Under the pieces are notes generated by a model, which did no database searches, was not told the origin of the DNA, and was given only the letters and a program-made list of their open reading frames with translations. Positions 44,360 to 57,277 of a stretch of 64,000 nt of DNA are shown piece after piece. The translations under genes were made by a program, and so were the position numbers. The stretch covers positions 1 through 64,000 of the forward strand of contig VXCM01000699.1 of the NCBI GenBank assembly GCA_014773175.1. The letters run 5' to 3'. Positions within the stretch are counted from its first letter, which is position 1. Every line of letters starts with the position of its first letter. The DNA is from Lucifuga dentata (taxonomy: Eukaryota; Chordata; Actinopteri; Ophidiiformes; Bythitidae).

Positions 44360-47300
44360 GCTAACAGGCTTCACTGATTCATGTGGTACTACTGCCATAA
44401 AGACATAATGATTTCTCTCTAATTCTGCTCTCTCCTGCTCTCTCCATTTGGCTCAATCTCTAGTAGGCCAAGAGGATCAGATGTGTAACGTTATACTCTA
44501 TCAGACTCTCAAATTATTAAAGCCTGTAAGCCAAGAAATTTGTAGTAATGCGTTTTCCTGCAGGCATTATTCATTTTTGTTTGTTCGTTTCTGCTGGTTT
44601 GTTTTCTATAACAAGGAATTTGTCGCACAGACGTTCGCTTGTTGTTCAACAGAGATTTTATTTCAGTGGAGATGATGCCTGTTGTGGCCTGGCACAAAGG
44701 TTAGCCGTTGTCGAGTTTGGCCATTTGCCATTATAAGCTGGAAACCACAATGCAACTCAACATACAAATGAACTGTGTTTGTTGTTTCAGCTTCAAATAT
44801 AAGCTTAATAATGCTATTTACTGCAAAACACAAGATGTCAGACTATATGTCAGCTGATCTGCACCCAAAATGTACAAAACACAGGCAGCCAGTCTGTCAT
44901 TAGCGTCGCCAGGGTAGAGATGCTAACATTTGATAACGGAAAAACCACAAAAGCCACAGAGACGGCTGAATTTAGTATCAACTGCAAACATTTCTTCAGT
45001 GAATGAGCGTGTGCATGTGACTGCTAGACGACGGCTCTGTGACACCTCCCTGCTGTAGTTGCCCCTCATTTAAATCACGTGCACACACACAAAGAGCTGC
45101 TGTTCTGTAATGGCGGTGGAGAAAGGGAGATCTCTGGCTTTCTCATCTCGATACTTCAATCTGAGCTGAGCGAGTCATCATGAGATATTACACTAAAGGA
45201 AGCAACCCAGCCTCCTCTGTGCCTCAAACATAGACAAAGAGCCAATGAGGAAAGTAGTTAATAAAAGTCTGCAGTCTCTTGAGGATAGATGGATGACATT
45301 GGGGAGGGCAGGTTTTGAGATAACTGCACAAATTGAATTTTCCTTCTACATTTTTGTATTTGTGAATGAATTCAATAAATGACTTATGCATATGTTTTGT
45401 GTAAATAAGTATCTGGTCAGATAATTGTACCTAAAACAACTAAAAAATATGCTTCTATAAAATGATTCATTTGTACTACCACCTGGGAGAGGGTAGGAAG
45501 GGAGTATGAGTTGTTCCTAGTCAAAGCTGAAGAACTTGAGGTTCACGCTTGTAGAAATATATCGAGTAAAACAAAACTTACAGGTCCTGAACCGACATGA
45601 ATTTTATTTTTGATTAGTTCTTTACTTCCATAAAACATACTGATGTCAACATGTAACGCCTGGTTACCAAGCAAGCATTTGGCCAGCTTCCATGTTTGAC
45701 ATTCAGTCCTAAAAGGGCTTGTTTTCACTCTGTTTGCACATCAGTGCTGCAGCAAGGAAGAGTAAAAGTGGGCCTGTGTGTTTTTTCGCACATTTAGGGT
45801 TGAAGATGTTTGAAACCAGGCCCCAAAATGAAAATAAGAACATGGAAATCTGTATGATATATCTCTTAAATAAGTCATGACATTAGTCCCACCATGAGCT
45901 GCTTGTACACGCATCATCTCCTTATTAATCTAAACATTCAAAGTTCAATGTAACCTTCCACTCACCCCATAGTACATGTTCTTGGCCAGGGTGTGGATGA
46001 GAACCATCTTGCCGGTGGCAGCTGCCCCATACAGGCACACGGAGGAGTAGAAGTGGTTGTACCAGAACATTGAGCGGCCCAGCAGAGTGACGAGCAGAGC
46101 CACGATCAGCACTGACAGCAGGGTGACCAACCAGCTCAGAACTGCTACACCCGTAGCACACGCTAACCGCCGCACGTAGCGCCCACCTACAGGAGAAGGA
46201 GAAGGNGCAGGGTGACCAACCAGCTCAGAACTGCTACACCCGTGGCACACGCTAACCGCCGCACGTAGCGCCCACCTACAGGAGAAGGAGAAGGTCGTGA
46301 TTTCGAGGATTTCAAAGAGACCCCACAAACAGGGACTGCGCAAAAAAAAACCCAAAAATCTCTCAAATACTTCACAAAGTGGAAAACGAGCTGCAGGAAA
46401 CAGTGACCTACCTCCGTTGCCGGGCAGCGAGGCCTTCTTTGCCAGATAGAGGAAAGCGGCAGCAGCTACCATGTAGTTGAGGATGGTGCCGACGCGAGCT
46501 GGGTAAGCCACCACCACCACTCCCAACAGGTCAAAAAATACCATGTTGCCGTGACGATACTCTGAGGAATCCGCCAGCTTCTCCGACGTTACCAGGTACT
46601 TCAGGACTGCCAGGATGTTGTCGCCTAGAAACAGGAAGTGGGTTTAGAGGTGAAGAGCAGCACACAGTGAGAAAACATAACCGCACTGAGAGGGGTCACG
46701 GGGTCGTAGATGCTGACATAACCAATGACGTAGAAGAGAAAGGGGACTGGTGTGGAGACAATATGATATTTTTTTGTGGAAACTGACAAGCTAAAAGAGA
46801 CATAAAATCTTATGTGGATAACATACAGGTCAAGTTGGGCATTTTTTGACTCACCAAAGTACTCGTTGTACTTTTATGTTTTCATAATCAAAGCAAAAAG
46901 AACACAAGAATTATGAAGTGATTATCAGCTATTACTAGCCATCATCCTTTATAAAGCTGAAACATCTGGAGCGATACGGAGAATTTATCACTCGGTGTGA
47001 CCTTCTGACCAATGAGAACAGGCCACACTGATGTAATGGCCTCTGGTCCTCTTACACAGACACCTGCATTAAAAATTAACCACACAATAGTCAGCATACA
47101 CTATTATTAATGTGGTCTGATGCTTGGTTCACTCGCCCTTTCCAGAACAGCAATCTCACCTTCATTAATCAGGTACGACACATATAAGAGTGAAATTTCA
47201 TGGTGTAATTGCTAATTAAATTAATGCTCACATACATACACACATACTGTATATAGGTCACACAGAGGAACTCAGACTGGCCAAGGAATTGGCTACAATC

Positions 47301-50300
47301 ATGATGTTGAATGTGCAGCACACTGAGCAGATATACATGAAGGAACAATCAACAGCCTGACGCCAAGTTTCTTTTATCTTTGTTCCATTTGCTGTTGCCT
47401 GAATGTCCAAACACACACACATACACACAGGCGAGACAAAGTCCTATTGTTTGGCCGTTTGCTAGCCTCACTGTGGACAAAGCATAAACATGTCTGTGCT
47501 AGTTCACGTAGGATTTACTACTTAGTCGTGTCTTGCTATAAGACTCTATAGTAAGATTTATCATTGGCAGGTTATAAATTAGATATGCATTTACTTGTTT
47601 ATCCAAATATTAGTAATATCTTTAAAAAAAAAAAACAGATCCTGGCTTCATTTAATTTTCATAAAAGTGAATCCATGTTACAGCAATGCTCCAAAGCAGA
47701 TGCTACATGATGAAGCATCTCCTTCCTCTCCTCTCCCCCGTCCAACGTGCTCTGCTTCCTTCTTTACAAAATAAAAATAGCCTCTGGTTCTGTCTGAAAC
47801 ATTGTTCTTGCTTTCCCGCTCTCTCCTAATAAATGCCTTTCAGGGCGGATTATTGTGTGCGGAGGAACTGTTTGAGGCGACCGGGAGCTGCTACGGCAGA
47901 CAGAAAAGATGCAAAGTTGCAAAGTCTTGGGATTTTAGTGCTGACAGACTGGATGTTAAAGCCAAGTAATTCAGCAGCACAGGCACACAGAAAGAATGAG
48001 ATCAGCAGAGTGTTGGCTGGGTTTTAACTTGGGGGGGGGTGAAGGAAAGATGCACTGCACGTGTTTGTCTGACAGAAAAAAACAGTGTTGGCAGCTGTTT
48101 CCATCTGATGCTGCAGTGACCATCCTCACCTTGATGGACAGACGGACAGAGCAGCTGTCAGCTTCTCAATCTGTCAGCAGTGACTGTTCAATCAAAGTGC
48201 TCAGTGGAGGAAGAACTGAACGCATTTATAAGTCGGGTACATTTAGCATAGATGAACGTTTTGTGTGTGTACCAGCTCTCTGTATGGAGTCCGTCAGGAT
48301 CCTGTCAGCAGTGTCGTACTTGGTGTGGTAGATGAAACCATTCTCAATGAAAGCCAGATCTATCCCTGTAAAAAAGAAGGAGATATAAAAAGGCAGAAGG
48401 GAGAAAGTGAAACAAAAAAATTAAGCAGAAAGAAACAGATCCATAATTTCTACGTGGATGCTCAGAAGTTTGATGTTTAGCTCGATACCCATTGTTGGAC
48501 CATACCTGGGATGTTACCAAAGTCTCTATAGATGCGGAAATCAGTGTCAGAGGGGATGATTCCACTCTGAAAGACCTCTTGGCCCACCACAGATGCGAAG
48601 GGGTGTTTTGCTGCGTCAACATAAGCCTGGACGAGNCCTCTTGGCCCACCACAGATGCGAAGGGGTGTTTTGCTGCGTCAACATAAGCCTGGACGAGCCA
48701 CGGGTTCTCTGGGCCTGTTGGGAGGAAATGGAAAGAAAAGGTTTTGGGACATTTTCAATACAGGCCAATTATTTTGCTTTTGTGTTCTGTGACGTAGCGT
48801 AAGATAATCAAACTAGCTAACAACAATAGCAATTTCCATGAATAAGAACTGGTTTGGCAAACAGAAATGGTACGATACCTGTCTGGAAAACAACCTCTTT
48901 GCCTCCAACACCAGCAGCCTCCAAGTTAATGAAGGCTCGCACCTGTTTGGCCCAAAGATGCTGAGTAATGAAGCCATGGCTGGCCTGATGGAGGAGGGTT
49001 GGAGAAAAAAGAGAAAGAGGAGAAGGAAAAAAAAAAAAGACTGCAAATTAACAACGCAAAGCGGTGTGGACTGGCTGGTCTATTTTGCATTTTTTCCACC
49101 TTTCCCTTGCTGTTTTACCTGCAGGACATTTTCCTCTGCCCCATTAAAGAGGAAGACCACGCCATGGAGGAGAGGAGTGGACTGACTGGCCAGAGAATGG
49201 AGGACTTCCAGCATCACCGCACAGCTCACCGCATCATCGCTGGCACCTATGAGAGGGAAACCACTGCATGCGTGTCAAAGAACAACAAAACTTCACAATA
49301 AAGACCACATGAGCGACAAGATGGTTTTAAAGGACCATACCGCCATTTTGCATGTTTCAATTGAGCCTAATATATTCAATTTTCATACATGTAACATTAC
49401 TTACAATCATTTCCCAAAGCACACTACTGGAACGGTGAATTAAAAAAAATTTTTCCTACCTTCCAGATTGCCATTGGTTTCAGTTCATTCTGGTACGCTA
49501 TCAAAATCAATCAAAATCAAAATTGTTGATACTTGAACGTTCTTGGGATAGGTAATCCATCATCGCAAACAAAACGTATATTCAGATTGTTTGAAGTGAC
49601 GTAATTTTAGCGTTTAAGTGCAATAAAAAGCGAGGAGTGATCTGAAAATGTTTCCTACTGGTGCATTCAAGTGCTGTCGGGAAGAACTGAAAACAGGAAG
49701 CATTTTCAGATCACTCCGTGCTTTTTATTGTGCTTAAATGCTCAAATTACACAGCTTCGAAAAAAACCTGAACACGTCTTGTTCGTGATGATGGATCACC
49801 TATCCTAAGAACGTTTCAAGTATCAACAAGTTGATTTTAATAGCGTACCAGAATGAACTGAGACCAATGGCGGTCTGGAAGGTAAGAAAAAATTTTTAAT
49901 TCACTGTTCCAGTAGTATGCTTTGGGAAATGATTGTCAGTAACGTTACGTGTATAAAAATTGAATGTATTAGACTCAAACGTGAAATGTTTGGTATGGTC
50001 CTTTAAATTTGTAATTGCGCACCAAATCATCCCAAGAGTGTGGCTGATAATTATGAAGTAGTACACCTCGATGAGAAACCACAAATAAGAGAAGGAGGAA
50101 AAAAAAAACGCTGTGGGTACAAACATGCAAGGAATGCAACACCATGGTAGACTTCAGCAGCTTATGTGATGCGAGAGCAGAAAGGAAAGTGGAGAACAGC
50201 TGAAGGGATCAGAAACAAAGGCATGTGATGCAGGAAGATTAAACAAGTTAGTGGTGAGGAACACGATTTCCTGAGAATGAACAAGAGGAAAACGAAAAGC

Positions 50301-53300
50301 ATTCAAAGATCATAGAGGGAAAAAAATGAGACAGAGAGAGAGAAATCATGTGCTCTGGCTTTTTGAAACTGGGGGGGGGGGGGNGGTTAAGTATCAATTC
50401 ATGTGGCGATCACCTCTTTTCTGCCACATTCACGCATGCCTGAACATGCACCCCCTTTTATGTTCTTACACAAATGAGCTTTTTTAAAACAAATTCTTTC
50501 ACTTGTGAGCGTTGGCAGGCAGCAGTGGACATTTAGATGTACAGTATGTTTGTCTTCCTGTTCCACACCAAGGATCAATTTCCCTTACCAGTGAGGCTGT
50601 GTGTGCACATCTGTGTGCATATACTGAGAAAATATGTTTTTTCAACAGGCTCTTAGTGTGGAGCTGAACAGAGGAAAAACTCATGAAAGGAGAACAATGT
50701 TATTACTGTATAATCTTGATAAAAACCCCAGAGAACTCCAAGAACTTCCTGCTTCAAGCACAATGTGGCCGTTTGTAATAAATTATTATGAGATATTTTT
50801 CAGGTCCTCTTTCTTGCTACAGCTTTCTGAACCACATGGCGTGATGTCATGAACATACAGTATGTGTGGTCTACATGACTACAGCGCATAACCCTGAGAA
50901 TGTGCACATTTTTGGCTTTGGGACGCTTAGTGGGGGTGTCCTCGCTAATTCAATTTTAAAGAGGATTAAGCAAACTTTACTGGGAATCTGGGAGGTCGTT
51001 GTGCGTTGCTCTTCAGATACGTTTTTTTAAGCTGTCTCACCAGCGGTGTGGACTTCAAGCACGTGACTTTGATTTGATTTGGACTCGAGTCCCAAATTTG
51101 CTCACTTCACATAATAAAAAAAAGACTTAGAACTTGACTCTGACACCACTGACTTGGCTTCACATGGACTTGAGCCATGAGACTTGATATCTTCCCCAAA
51201 GCAAACACTGAAAATAATACAAATATTTAAATCTTATAGTCATATTAAAGGATCATACCACCCATTTTGCATGTTTGAGCCTAATATATTCCAAGTTTCA
51301 TACATGTGAGGTTACTGACAATCATTTCCCAAAGCATACTACTGGAATGGTGAGTTAAAAAAAAATTTTTCCTACCTTCCAGACCACCACTGGTTTCAGT
51401 TCATTCTGGTACGCTATTAAAATCAACTTGTTGATACTTGAAATGTTCTTGGGATAGGTAATCCATCATCATGAACAACACGTGTATTCAGGGTTTTTTT
51501 TTTTTTTTTTTTTTTCGAAATTTCATAATTTTAGTATTTAAGTGCAACAAAAAGTGTGGAGTGAATGTATGTCTCCACCGGGGAATATAGTCCCAAAAGA
51601 AGACCTGCGTTTATAGCGAAAAATGTAAACAACCATGACTTCATAACGCTGCGTAACTATTAGTAGGTGAAACATTGATTTTTAAGGTGGGTGTATCGCT
51701 TGAATTTTTGATTTTGAAAGATTAAGAGATTTTGCAAAATATCAGGAAAGCTTAATATGGTTTTATGCTTTGGGAAATGATTGTCAGTAACTTTACGTGT
51801 ATGAAAATTGAATATATTAGGCTCAAACATGCAACATGGGTGGTATGGTCCTTTAATGTATAGTTCATCAAATGATAAAGTTTATCTGGAAAGTAATAAA
51901 TACAGATTTTTAAAAATTGTCCACAATTTATGTATATTGACTTTCCTAAATATTAGATTTTATATATACATATATGACATTATATTTGGTCTAAAGCTCA
52001 CTTCTTTAGACTCAAAACTCAAAGTTTAGGACTTGTAACTTGAACTTGTGACTTGAAGCTGTGACGTGGTTTATGACATGATTTGTGACTTTCCTGTTTT
52101 AACATGGAACGCGCGTGCTAAGACTTGAGACTTACTAGTGACTTGAAAAATTATGACTTGGTTCCTTCTCTGCCTCTTACTTACCTGGTAAATTAACATT
52201 TGGGACACAAAGGTGAATGTTTGCACGCATCTGTTTTGCTATAATGATCCTTTGGAAACTTTTAAGAATGAAAAAGTTCACCCATTTTCATTAGCGTGAG
52301 TTAGACAATACATTAGCAAGATGTAGATAATTAATTCAAGAGGAGAAGGAACATTCTCATACCTGGGCTGCTGGCCACTGTGTCAAAGTGGCAGTTGGCC
52401 AGCATCAGATGTTGCGCTCCAGCCTTCGGCTCCACTTTGACTGCTATGTTGGTGACATGGTCGTAGAAACTAGTGAAGCCCCCGAGAAAGTCAATAGAGA
52501 AGGAGCCGGTGGGACGCTGCACGTCCACTGTGAGCTGGTGAGGCCCTGCTGCAGTCTCAGCCCGGATGTTCTCAATCTGCTCCAACAAATACCTCACCGT
52601 CAGCACTTCATTCTCTTGACTGCCCACCGGCCGTGGGCCCACGCTGGTGATGCGCTCCAAGTGCCGGCTAGAGTGTGAGATGAGACAAGGGTAAAGAGGC
52701 AAATGTGGAGGAAGAAAGGGAATGCAGGAAAAAAGAGGGAGAAACAACTGTTCTAAAACTATTCATCACGCGTCATCTATCATTGCCGTTAGCTGATATT
52801 CAAATGTGTGTGTGTGTTCCAGAGCTGAAGAGAAACCAGGTTCAAGTCCAGAATTCTTGACTGATACCAGCAGTGATGGACTTGAAAGTGAACCTATTTT
52901 CCTGGAGTCGTACTTCACTTAATATATGCTTGTTCATGATCAAGAATTGATCTCTTCGTGTTTAAAGCAAATAATTGTTTGATCAGTTCCAACACATGGC
53001 AGATTTAAAAAGACCGGACTCAAAGGGGCAAAAGCATCTTTCATTTGTATCTTCTTTGGTTTATGTTTGTTGAACTAGTTCCAAAATATTACCAACTTTG
53101 ATTTATATTAAATGAGTAAGATGTGAGAGGGTGCTCCAAATAGATGAGATAACATTATGGTGACTATGGTGATTATGCAGCATGAACATATTAACTGTGT
53201 CTACAATGGCATAAAAATGCAAAAGGCCCCAAAATCACAGTCTACCCCTGCATGTAGTTTTCAAGCAATGTTACAGCATTGCCAGATGATATTTGTTTCC

Positions 53301-54093
53301 ATTTTACACTGAATTTATTGACTATTTAATATTGTTTTAATGCGAGGCCTGTGGCGTCGCAGATATCGTAACTTATTAATTTATTCTACATTCTGCTCAG
53401 TATGACTGCAGAGTTCAGTTTAGAGTTTAAAGCTGTTCCTCCACTTTGCTTTGTACTTGTCCTTGGACTTAGTTTCCATTCAGTCTTTGTGATGCCATGT
53501 GATCTGTAGAATGTAGTTTGTACAGAAAAAAGCTGATAAAATCTGGAAGGTTGTCATTGTTGAAACAACAAAAACAAAAAACAAAAAAAAAAAAATCCAA
53601 TTTGCTACTTAGAATCTCAGGCAAAATCAGGTAATAATGTCAAACTGTCCAATTCATGTTTGACAGATGCATGTTTGTTCCTAAAATTTTCATTGCCCAT
53701 TGGGGTTTCTTACTTTTTCTAAATTTAAGCATAGCATAGCATCTATAGCTAAAATTAAACATCAGGAGGTTTCCAAATAAAAAACTATTAAAATAATTTA
53801 AGGGATGGGTGGTGAATGTTTATTGAAGGGGGTTGAGGGGGGATTTTAGTTCAACCAGAGCACCAAATGTTCCAGGACCACCACTACTTCACCTGCTGAA
53901 CTCCTATTGTTTGCTTTTATGAGCAATATAGATTTGATGCTTATAAATTAAAGTTTTATTGATGTATGTTCAACAATTCACCTTGCTTTGAATTGGAGAT
54001 TTATGACTTATTTTAGGAGGCATCATGAGATTTACATGCTTATTATAATGGTGTAATTATAATACACCTTCAGTCGCACCTGTCGTCGTGTCG

Positions 54094-54136
<43 letters not shown>

Positions 54137-54571
54137 NTACTCACACACACACACACAGGTAACCTTGGAGGAGGGAGGGGATACCCGGTAGTGGTTTCTA
54201 GGCGGATCTGGTGATAAACTGGAGGAAAGGTTATCTAGAGCTCCGCTGTGAGACCTTCAAAAGACAAATTATCGATTAAGCATGAGTAAAACTCACCGGG
54301 CTCTGACTGCGTTGAAGTCTCCGGTGGGTTTTCCAATAACGAGCTGCTGTAACGACAAATGAACGAGACCCCATAGCACCAAAATAAATACACACACCAA
54401 GGAAGCTGCCAGCGATTCCCGCAGCACGTACAGCCTCACTTCGGGTTTCCTCTTCGGGTTACTGGTGTACCCGTTATTCCCGCACCCGTCCAGGCAGTCG
54501 TCGTTACCTTGTGCTTCATAATTCTGGCTCCCAGATGGTTTTATTCTCCTAATAGTGGTATCGCTCTCCAT
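39457..54571 (-). CDS. ermp1: Endoplasmic reticulum metallopeptidase 1 (15 exons, complete)
   Basis: ERMP1 (Felix-ina) is a zinc peptidase of family M28 in the ER membrane. Exons in coding order, minus strand: 54571-54297, 52667-52363, 49246-49119, 48984-48879, 48714-48506, 48365-48273, 46624-46412, 46186-45966, 43497-43323, 42061-41871, 41708-41556, 41278-41076, 40991-40876, 40636-40473, 39633-39457. Dropping a 62-base artefact in the fifth exon, they total 2,667 nt, or 888 residues plus stop; human ERMP1 is about 904. Residues 1-90 include one membrane helix ([19 protein letters not shown]). Zinc and catalytic motifs follow: [38 protein letters not shown]. Exons 7-11 encode several membrane helices. 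The lumenal C-terminal part ([25 protein letters not shown]) ends TYDMYRY. Start codon chosen because it opens the exon with the N-terminal helix and no upstream in-frame ATG is seen nearby. Confidence 0.96.
39634..40472 (-). other. Last ermp1 intron, with hAT-like element
   Basis: The intron between the exons 40636-40473 and 39633-39457. Nearly half of it is an inverted-repeat element at 40039-40390. Confidence 0.8.
40039..40390. mobile_element. Non-autonomous element with AGAGCCCT ends, possibly hAT
   Basis: The left end AGAGCCCTGCACGGGCC and the right end GGACCTGTGTAGGGCTCT are inverted relatives. The interior is rich in GGGC/GCCC words (CGGGCTAAATTTC, GGCCGGGCCAGGTACGGG) with one poly-A tract and an N (40250). 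AGAGCCCTGCACGGG ends are typical of hAT-type elements in animal genomes; a clear eight-base target duplication is not visible. Confidence 0.6.
42062..43322 (-). other. ermp1 intron with poly-T tract
   Basis: No exon recognised. A T-homopolymer of about 36 bases with an N lies at 43020-43055. Confidence 0.7.
43472..43602. repeat. Exact 65-bp duplication around a single N (exon edge of ermp1)
   Basis: Positions 43472-43536 and 43538-43602 are identical and separated only by N at 43537. The segment spans the start of an ermp1 exon (GGTGTGCGACTGATGGAGCT on the minus strand) plus its acceptor, so the exon edge appears twice. The copy at 43497 joins the rest of the exon and is used here. Confidence 0.93.
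43603..45965 (-). other. ermp1 intron with CA repeat
   Basis: A 2.4 kb intron. A CA microsatellite lies at about 44324-44356. I recognise nothing else. Confidence 0.7.
46118..46294. repeat. 88-bp duplication around a single N (ermp1 exon)
   Basis: 46118-46205 and 46207-46294 differ at one base (GTAGCAC against GTGGCAC) and are separated by N at 46206. The segment contains the splice acceptor and about 69 coding bases of the exon 46186-45966. Taken literally it would add a second acceptor and partial exon. Confidence 0.93.
46625..48272 (-). other. ermp1 intron, no recognised content
   Basis: About 1.6 kb. Short CA runs occur (around 47413). Open frames at 47833-48331 show no homology and overlap the next exon only on the opposite strand. 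Confidence 0.65.
48575..48697. repeat. Exact 61-bp duplication around a single N inside an ermp1 exon
   Basis: 48575-48635 equals 48637-48697, separated by N at 48636. Both copies are inside the exon 48714-48506 that encodes [16 protein letters not shown] and its continuation. With the extra 62 bases the frame is lost; with one copy removed the protein runs through and matches the family. Confidence 0.95.
49327..50006. mobile_element. TTAA-flanked fold-back MITE, copy 9
   Basis: TTAAAGGACCATACCGCC at the left, GGTATGGTCCTTTAA at the right. The halves are inverted copies of each other, including GCAATAAAAAGCGAGGAGTG near 49620 and its counterpart near 49715. The centre holds TGGTGCATTCAAGTGCTGT, the reverse of the centre of copy 7. 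Confidence 0.93.
51050..52165. repeat. GACTTG-rich repeat interrupted by MITE copy 10
   Basis: From 51050 to about 51215 words such as GGACTCGAGTCCC, GACTTAGAACTTGACT and GACTTGAGCC recur. The same vocabulary resumes at about 52010 (GGACTTGTAACTTGAACTTG, GACTTGAGACTTACTAGTG). The younger TTAA element lies between, so the older repeat seems to have been split by it. I do not recognise the family by name. Confidence 0.6.
51245..51856 (+). mobile_element. TTAA-flanked MITE, copy 10 (well preserved)
   Basis: TTAAAGGATCATACCACCC to GGTGGTATGGTCCTTTAA, asymmetric type. It includes the segment TCTCCACCGGGGAATATAGT and the ATTAAGAGATTTTGCAAAAT segment, and is one of the best copies for building a consensus. 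One poly-T tract (51496-51516) is extra. Confidence 0.94.
52668..54296 (-). other. First ermp1 intron
   Basis: About 1.6 kb, AT-rich, with a CT microsatellite carrying an N at its end (about 54100-54136) followed by a short CA run. Nothing else recognised. Confidence 0.7.
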
Positions 54572-57277
54572 GTCTGAGCCAGCGGTACATCAGCTGCAAG
54601 CGTCGCTCTCAGCGTCGCTTTTTTTTTTTTTTNTTTTTTTTTTTTTTTTTTTCCTCAGCGACAGACGGATAGCGCTGAGGGACAAACGTGTCAAAACGTG
54701 CTGTAGCGCGCTGTCAAAACACAAATTTGTACCAAAAATATCACAGCAAGGATTAATCAAACATTCTACCATATTTAAAACATTAAAGTTATTAGTAGAG
54801 ACATATTATTTATAAAACATGAAGGCCCGTTACAAAAAGGTGGAGTGAATGGTATATTTAAAAACTCTGACCAATTCACAGAGCATATTAACTGTGTAGA
54901 TACTGTACATTATTACTGATGATGAGTTGTATGTACAGCTACTTAATATTATTTCCAGTTCCTCGGGGTGGGGGGTGGAGGGGTCATTCGAACGAATTAA
55001 TTAAATCGTTCGAATGAATTAATAAATCGTTTGATAGTAACTCGTTGGAACGACTTCTTTTTTTTCCACTGAGCCCTGCTGAGCTCCCAAGTTATACTAG
55101 TTATTACTTCCTAGTAATATGCTGAACTATTATGAAAACGTCTTTTAAAAATGTGGAACATGTTAAAATGCTGCAATATGAAATTGTATAAAAACTGTAG
55201 AACAGACAGAAGGGGGGGTGTATATCTGTCATAGTGTGTGTGTGCGCGCGTGTGAGAGAAAGACAGAGACAGAGAGAGAGAGAGAGAGCAATCAAAGCAA
55301 TTAATTGTGAGCAAACCAATCAAACAATGTCAACATTATTTTGCACAAAAGCTGCTGTTTTGTCGCCACCCTGTGGACAGAATGAGTAAAGCAACGCTAA
55401 ACTGGATAGTTTGGCAGCTTTACAGTATCAAATTTATAACGGTCTTTACCTCTTTATCATCACTTTTAAACTTTTAAATAACTTTTTAGCCATGTAATCT
55501 ATGAGACACACTTTAATTTGGATACACAAAGTTTCTTATTTTTGTCAGCACTTTAAAAAACTTGGAAGAGAAGCAAACCACAGAAACAGCCAAATGTCAG
55601 TCAATTTGAGAACTGTATGAATTGTATGAATCTACATTTGAAAATAAAAAGCAGTTTTTAAAGACAGTTTGTGTATGAACTCAAGTCATTACATTTTCTC
55701 TTGGTGATAACTAACCCATCTGTGGAACATTAAATTATGAGTTCATAGACATTTATCTTCATCTGTAAACTAGTTTAAACACTTTAATGGTACACTGTAA
55801 AATTAGGATGAAATTTGTTACAAAAGTGGGTTCAGGAGGCATATTGAAAGCATATTAGTTTAAGTCTTTGTTGTTTCTGTTTTCTCTGTCCATGCTTGGT
55901 ACTTTTCCATTAGACGCCCCCATATTACAACACAGCCGCTGAGGCCTAGCTAACATGACGTGGGCTAGGGAAGTACGTGTCGTCTTTCGTATTAAAATTA
56001 ATTGTCATGTACAAATACCTAATACATATATGTTAATGACAGAATTGGAGACTCAATTGAAAGTTGTTATTATCGTTTTTATCTTGGTCCGGTTCAGACA
56101 GCTATCTTAGGTGAAGTTTGATCACGTGCTTTACCCATACCTTGACATTTAGCATTTAGCAATGTTAGCTCGTTAGTAGAACCATAAAGGTAGACATGTT
56201 CTCACTTTAGGATGTGTTGCTACAATGACTTTTTCTTTCAAAATAAAAATGGCCAAAGATAAAAGACTTATTGATGGGGTGGGGGGGAGGAATTGGTTAA
56301 AAAGCTTGAAAAGTTTGGTAACAATATAATATTATTGCAGTAGATTTGAAAATGGCACGCAAATGTAATCAGTAAAAATTCTGATTATTGAATTCATTGT
56401 AATAGTAGACAGATTTAATTTGTATTTGTAATACGCATAGCATTTACATAATTTATAGGTCCACACTCCACTTTCTCTGTAATCTAATAATCAGATATCA
56501 TATTTCTATGAAGTATGACAAATTAGGATAGTGTATGAAAATATCTCAGACTTACACTTGAAACTTCTACACTGATATGTGACAGCCTACACAATCACAC
56601 ATACTGTTCACCAGCAGTAATGTTGATCCATACAATATGTACACCAATATAACATTGGCCTTGACTGCCAGCAATTTAATAAAAGTATAAATAAGTTATA
56701 TTGCCAGTAATTGCTCAGTATGTTGTCTGGGAATGGTATAACAAGTAAGGAACAACTATGGTTGTAACAGTATAATCAAAGTTCTTTGCCATACTTGCTA
56801 GTTTCAGGGTATTAGCAATGTAAAATGTTACTGTAATCAAACTGTATAACATAAATTCATAATTACCAAATAACATAGCCATTTTTAATTAATTGAAGTT
56901 TGTCAACAATATTTTAACAACTTAACCAATCCATACATAACACATAGTGTATGTGCATACATATGTATATAAAATATATTATACAAATATATAAAAATAC
57001 ATTAAATTGAAATTCGTTTTGATCTCAGCACGACTCCTCCTAATGTTCAGAGGAGGTATGCTTTGTAAATCATCTTTCCAAAAATTATGTTTTACCATGA
57101 TTCTGGGAGTCATTCAACATTTATTTTGAAGTCACAAGACGTATTTGTAAAGGAGACGCTTTGTCATTATGTCTAACTTGACAAGTTTCCAGTGTAGCCT
57201 GCGGCCAGAACGGCCGATTAGTCTGAAACCAGCTATAGCAGAGAGCAGTCCGCTCGTCGTGTCTCTACCGAGGCCGG
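54572..57277. other. Divergent intergenic region between ermp1 and the antizyme gene
   Basis: The two start codons face away from each other. Next to ermp1 there is a T-homopolymer with an N (54620-54652). A GA/CA-type microsatellite lies at 55237-55290. Promoters of both genes should be here, but I see no clear TATA box or motif that I would assign. CG dinucleotides become more frequent near 57180-57300, next to the antizyme start. Confidence 0.6.

Larger units (their letters stand above)
49247..52362 (-). other. Large ermp1 intron with two MITEs and a GACTTG-rich repeat
   Basis: Contains fold-back MITE copy 9 (49327-50006), MITE copy 10 (51245-51856), a G homopolymer with an N (about 50371-50385) and a region rich in GACTTG words on both sides of copy 10 (51050-51215 and 52010-52165). 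Confidence 0.8.

Noticed and set aside
46118..46294. Tandem exon duplication in ermp1
   Set aside because: The copies abut a lone N, match at 87 of 88 bases and end mid-exon; an assembly artefact explains it better.
48575..48697. Frameshifted, inactive ermp1 allele
   Set aside because: The only disruption is the N-flanked duplication; all other exons and phases are intact, so the gene is very likely functional.
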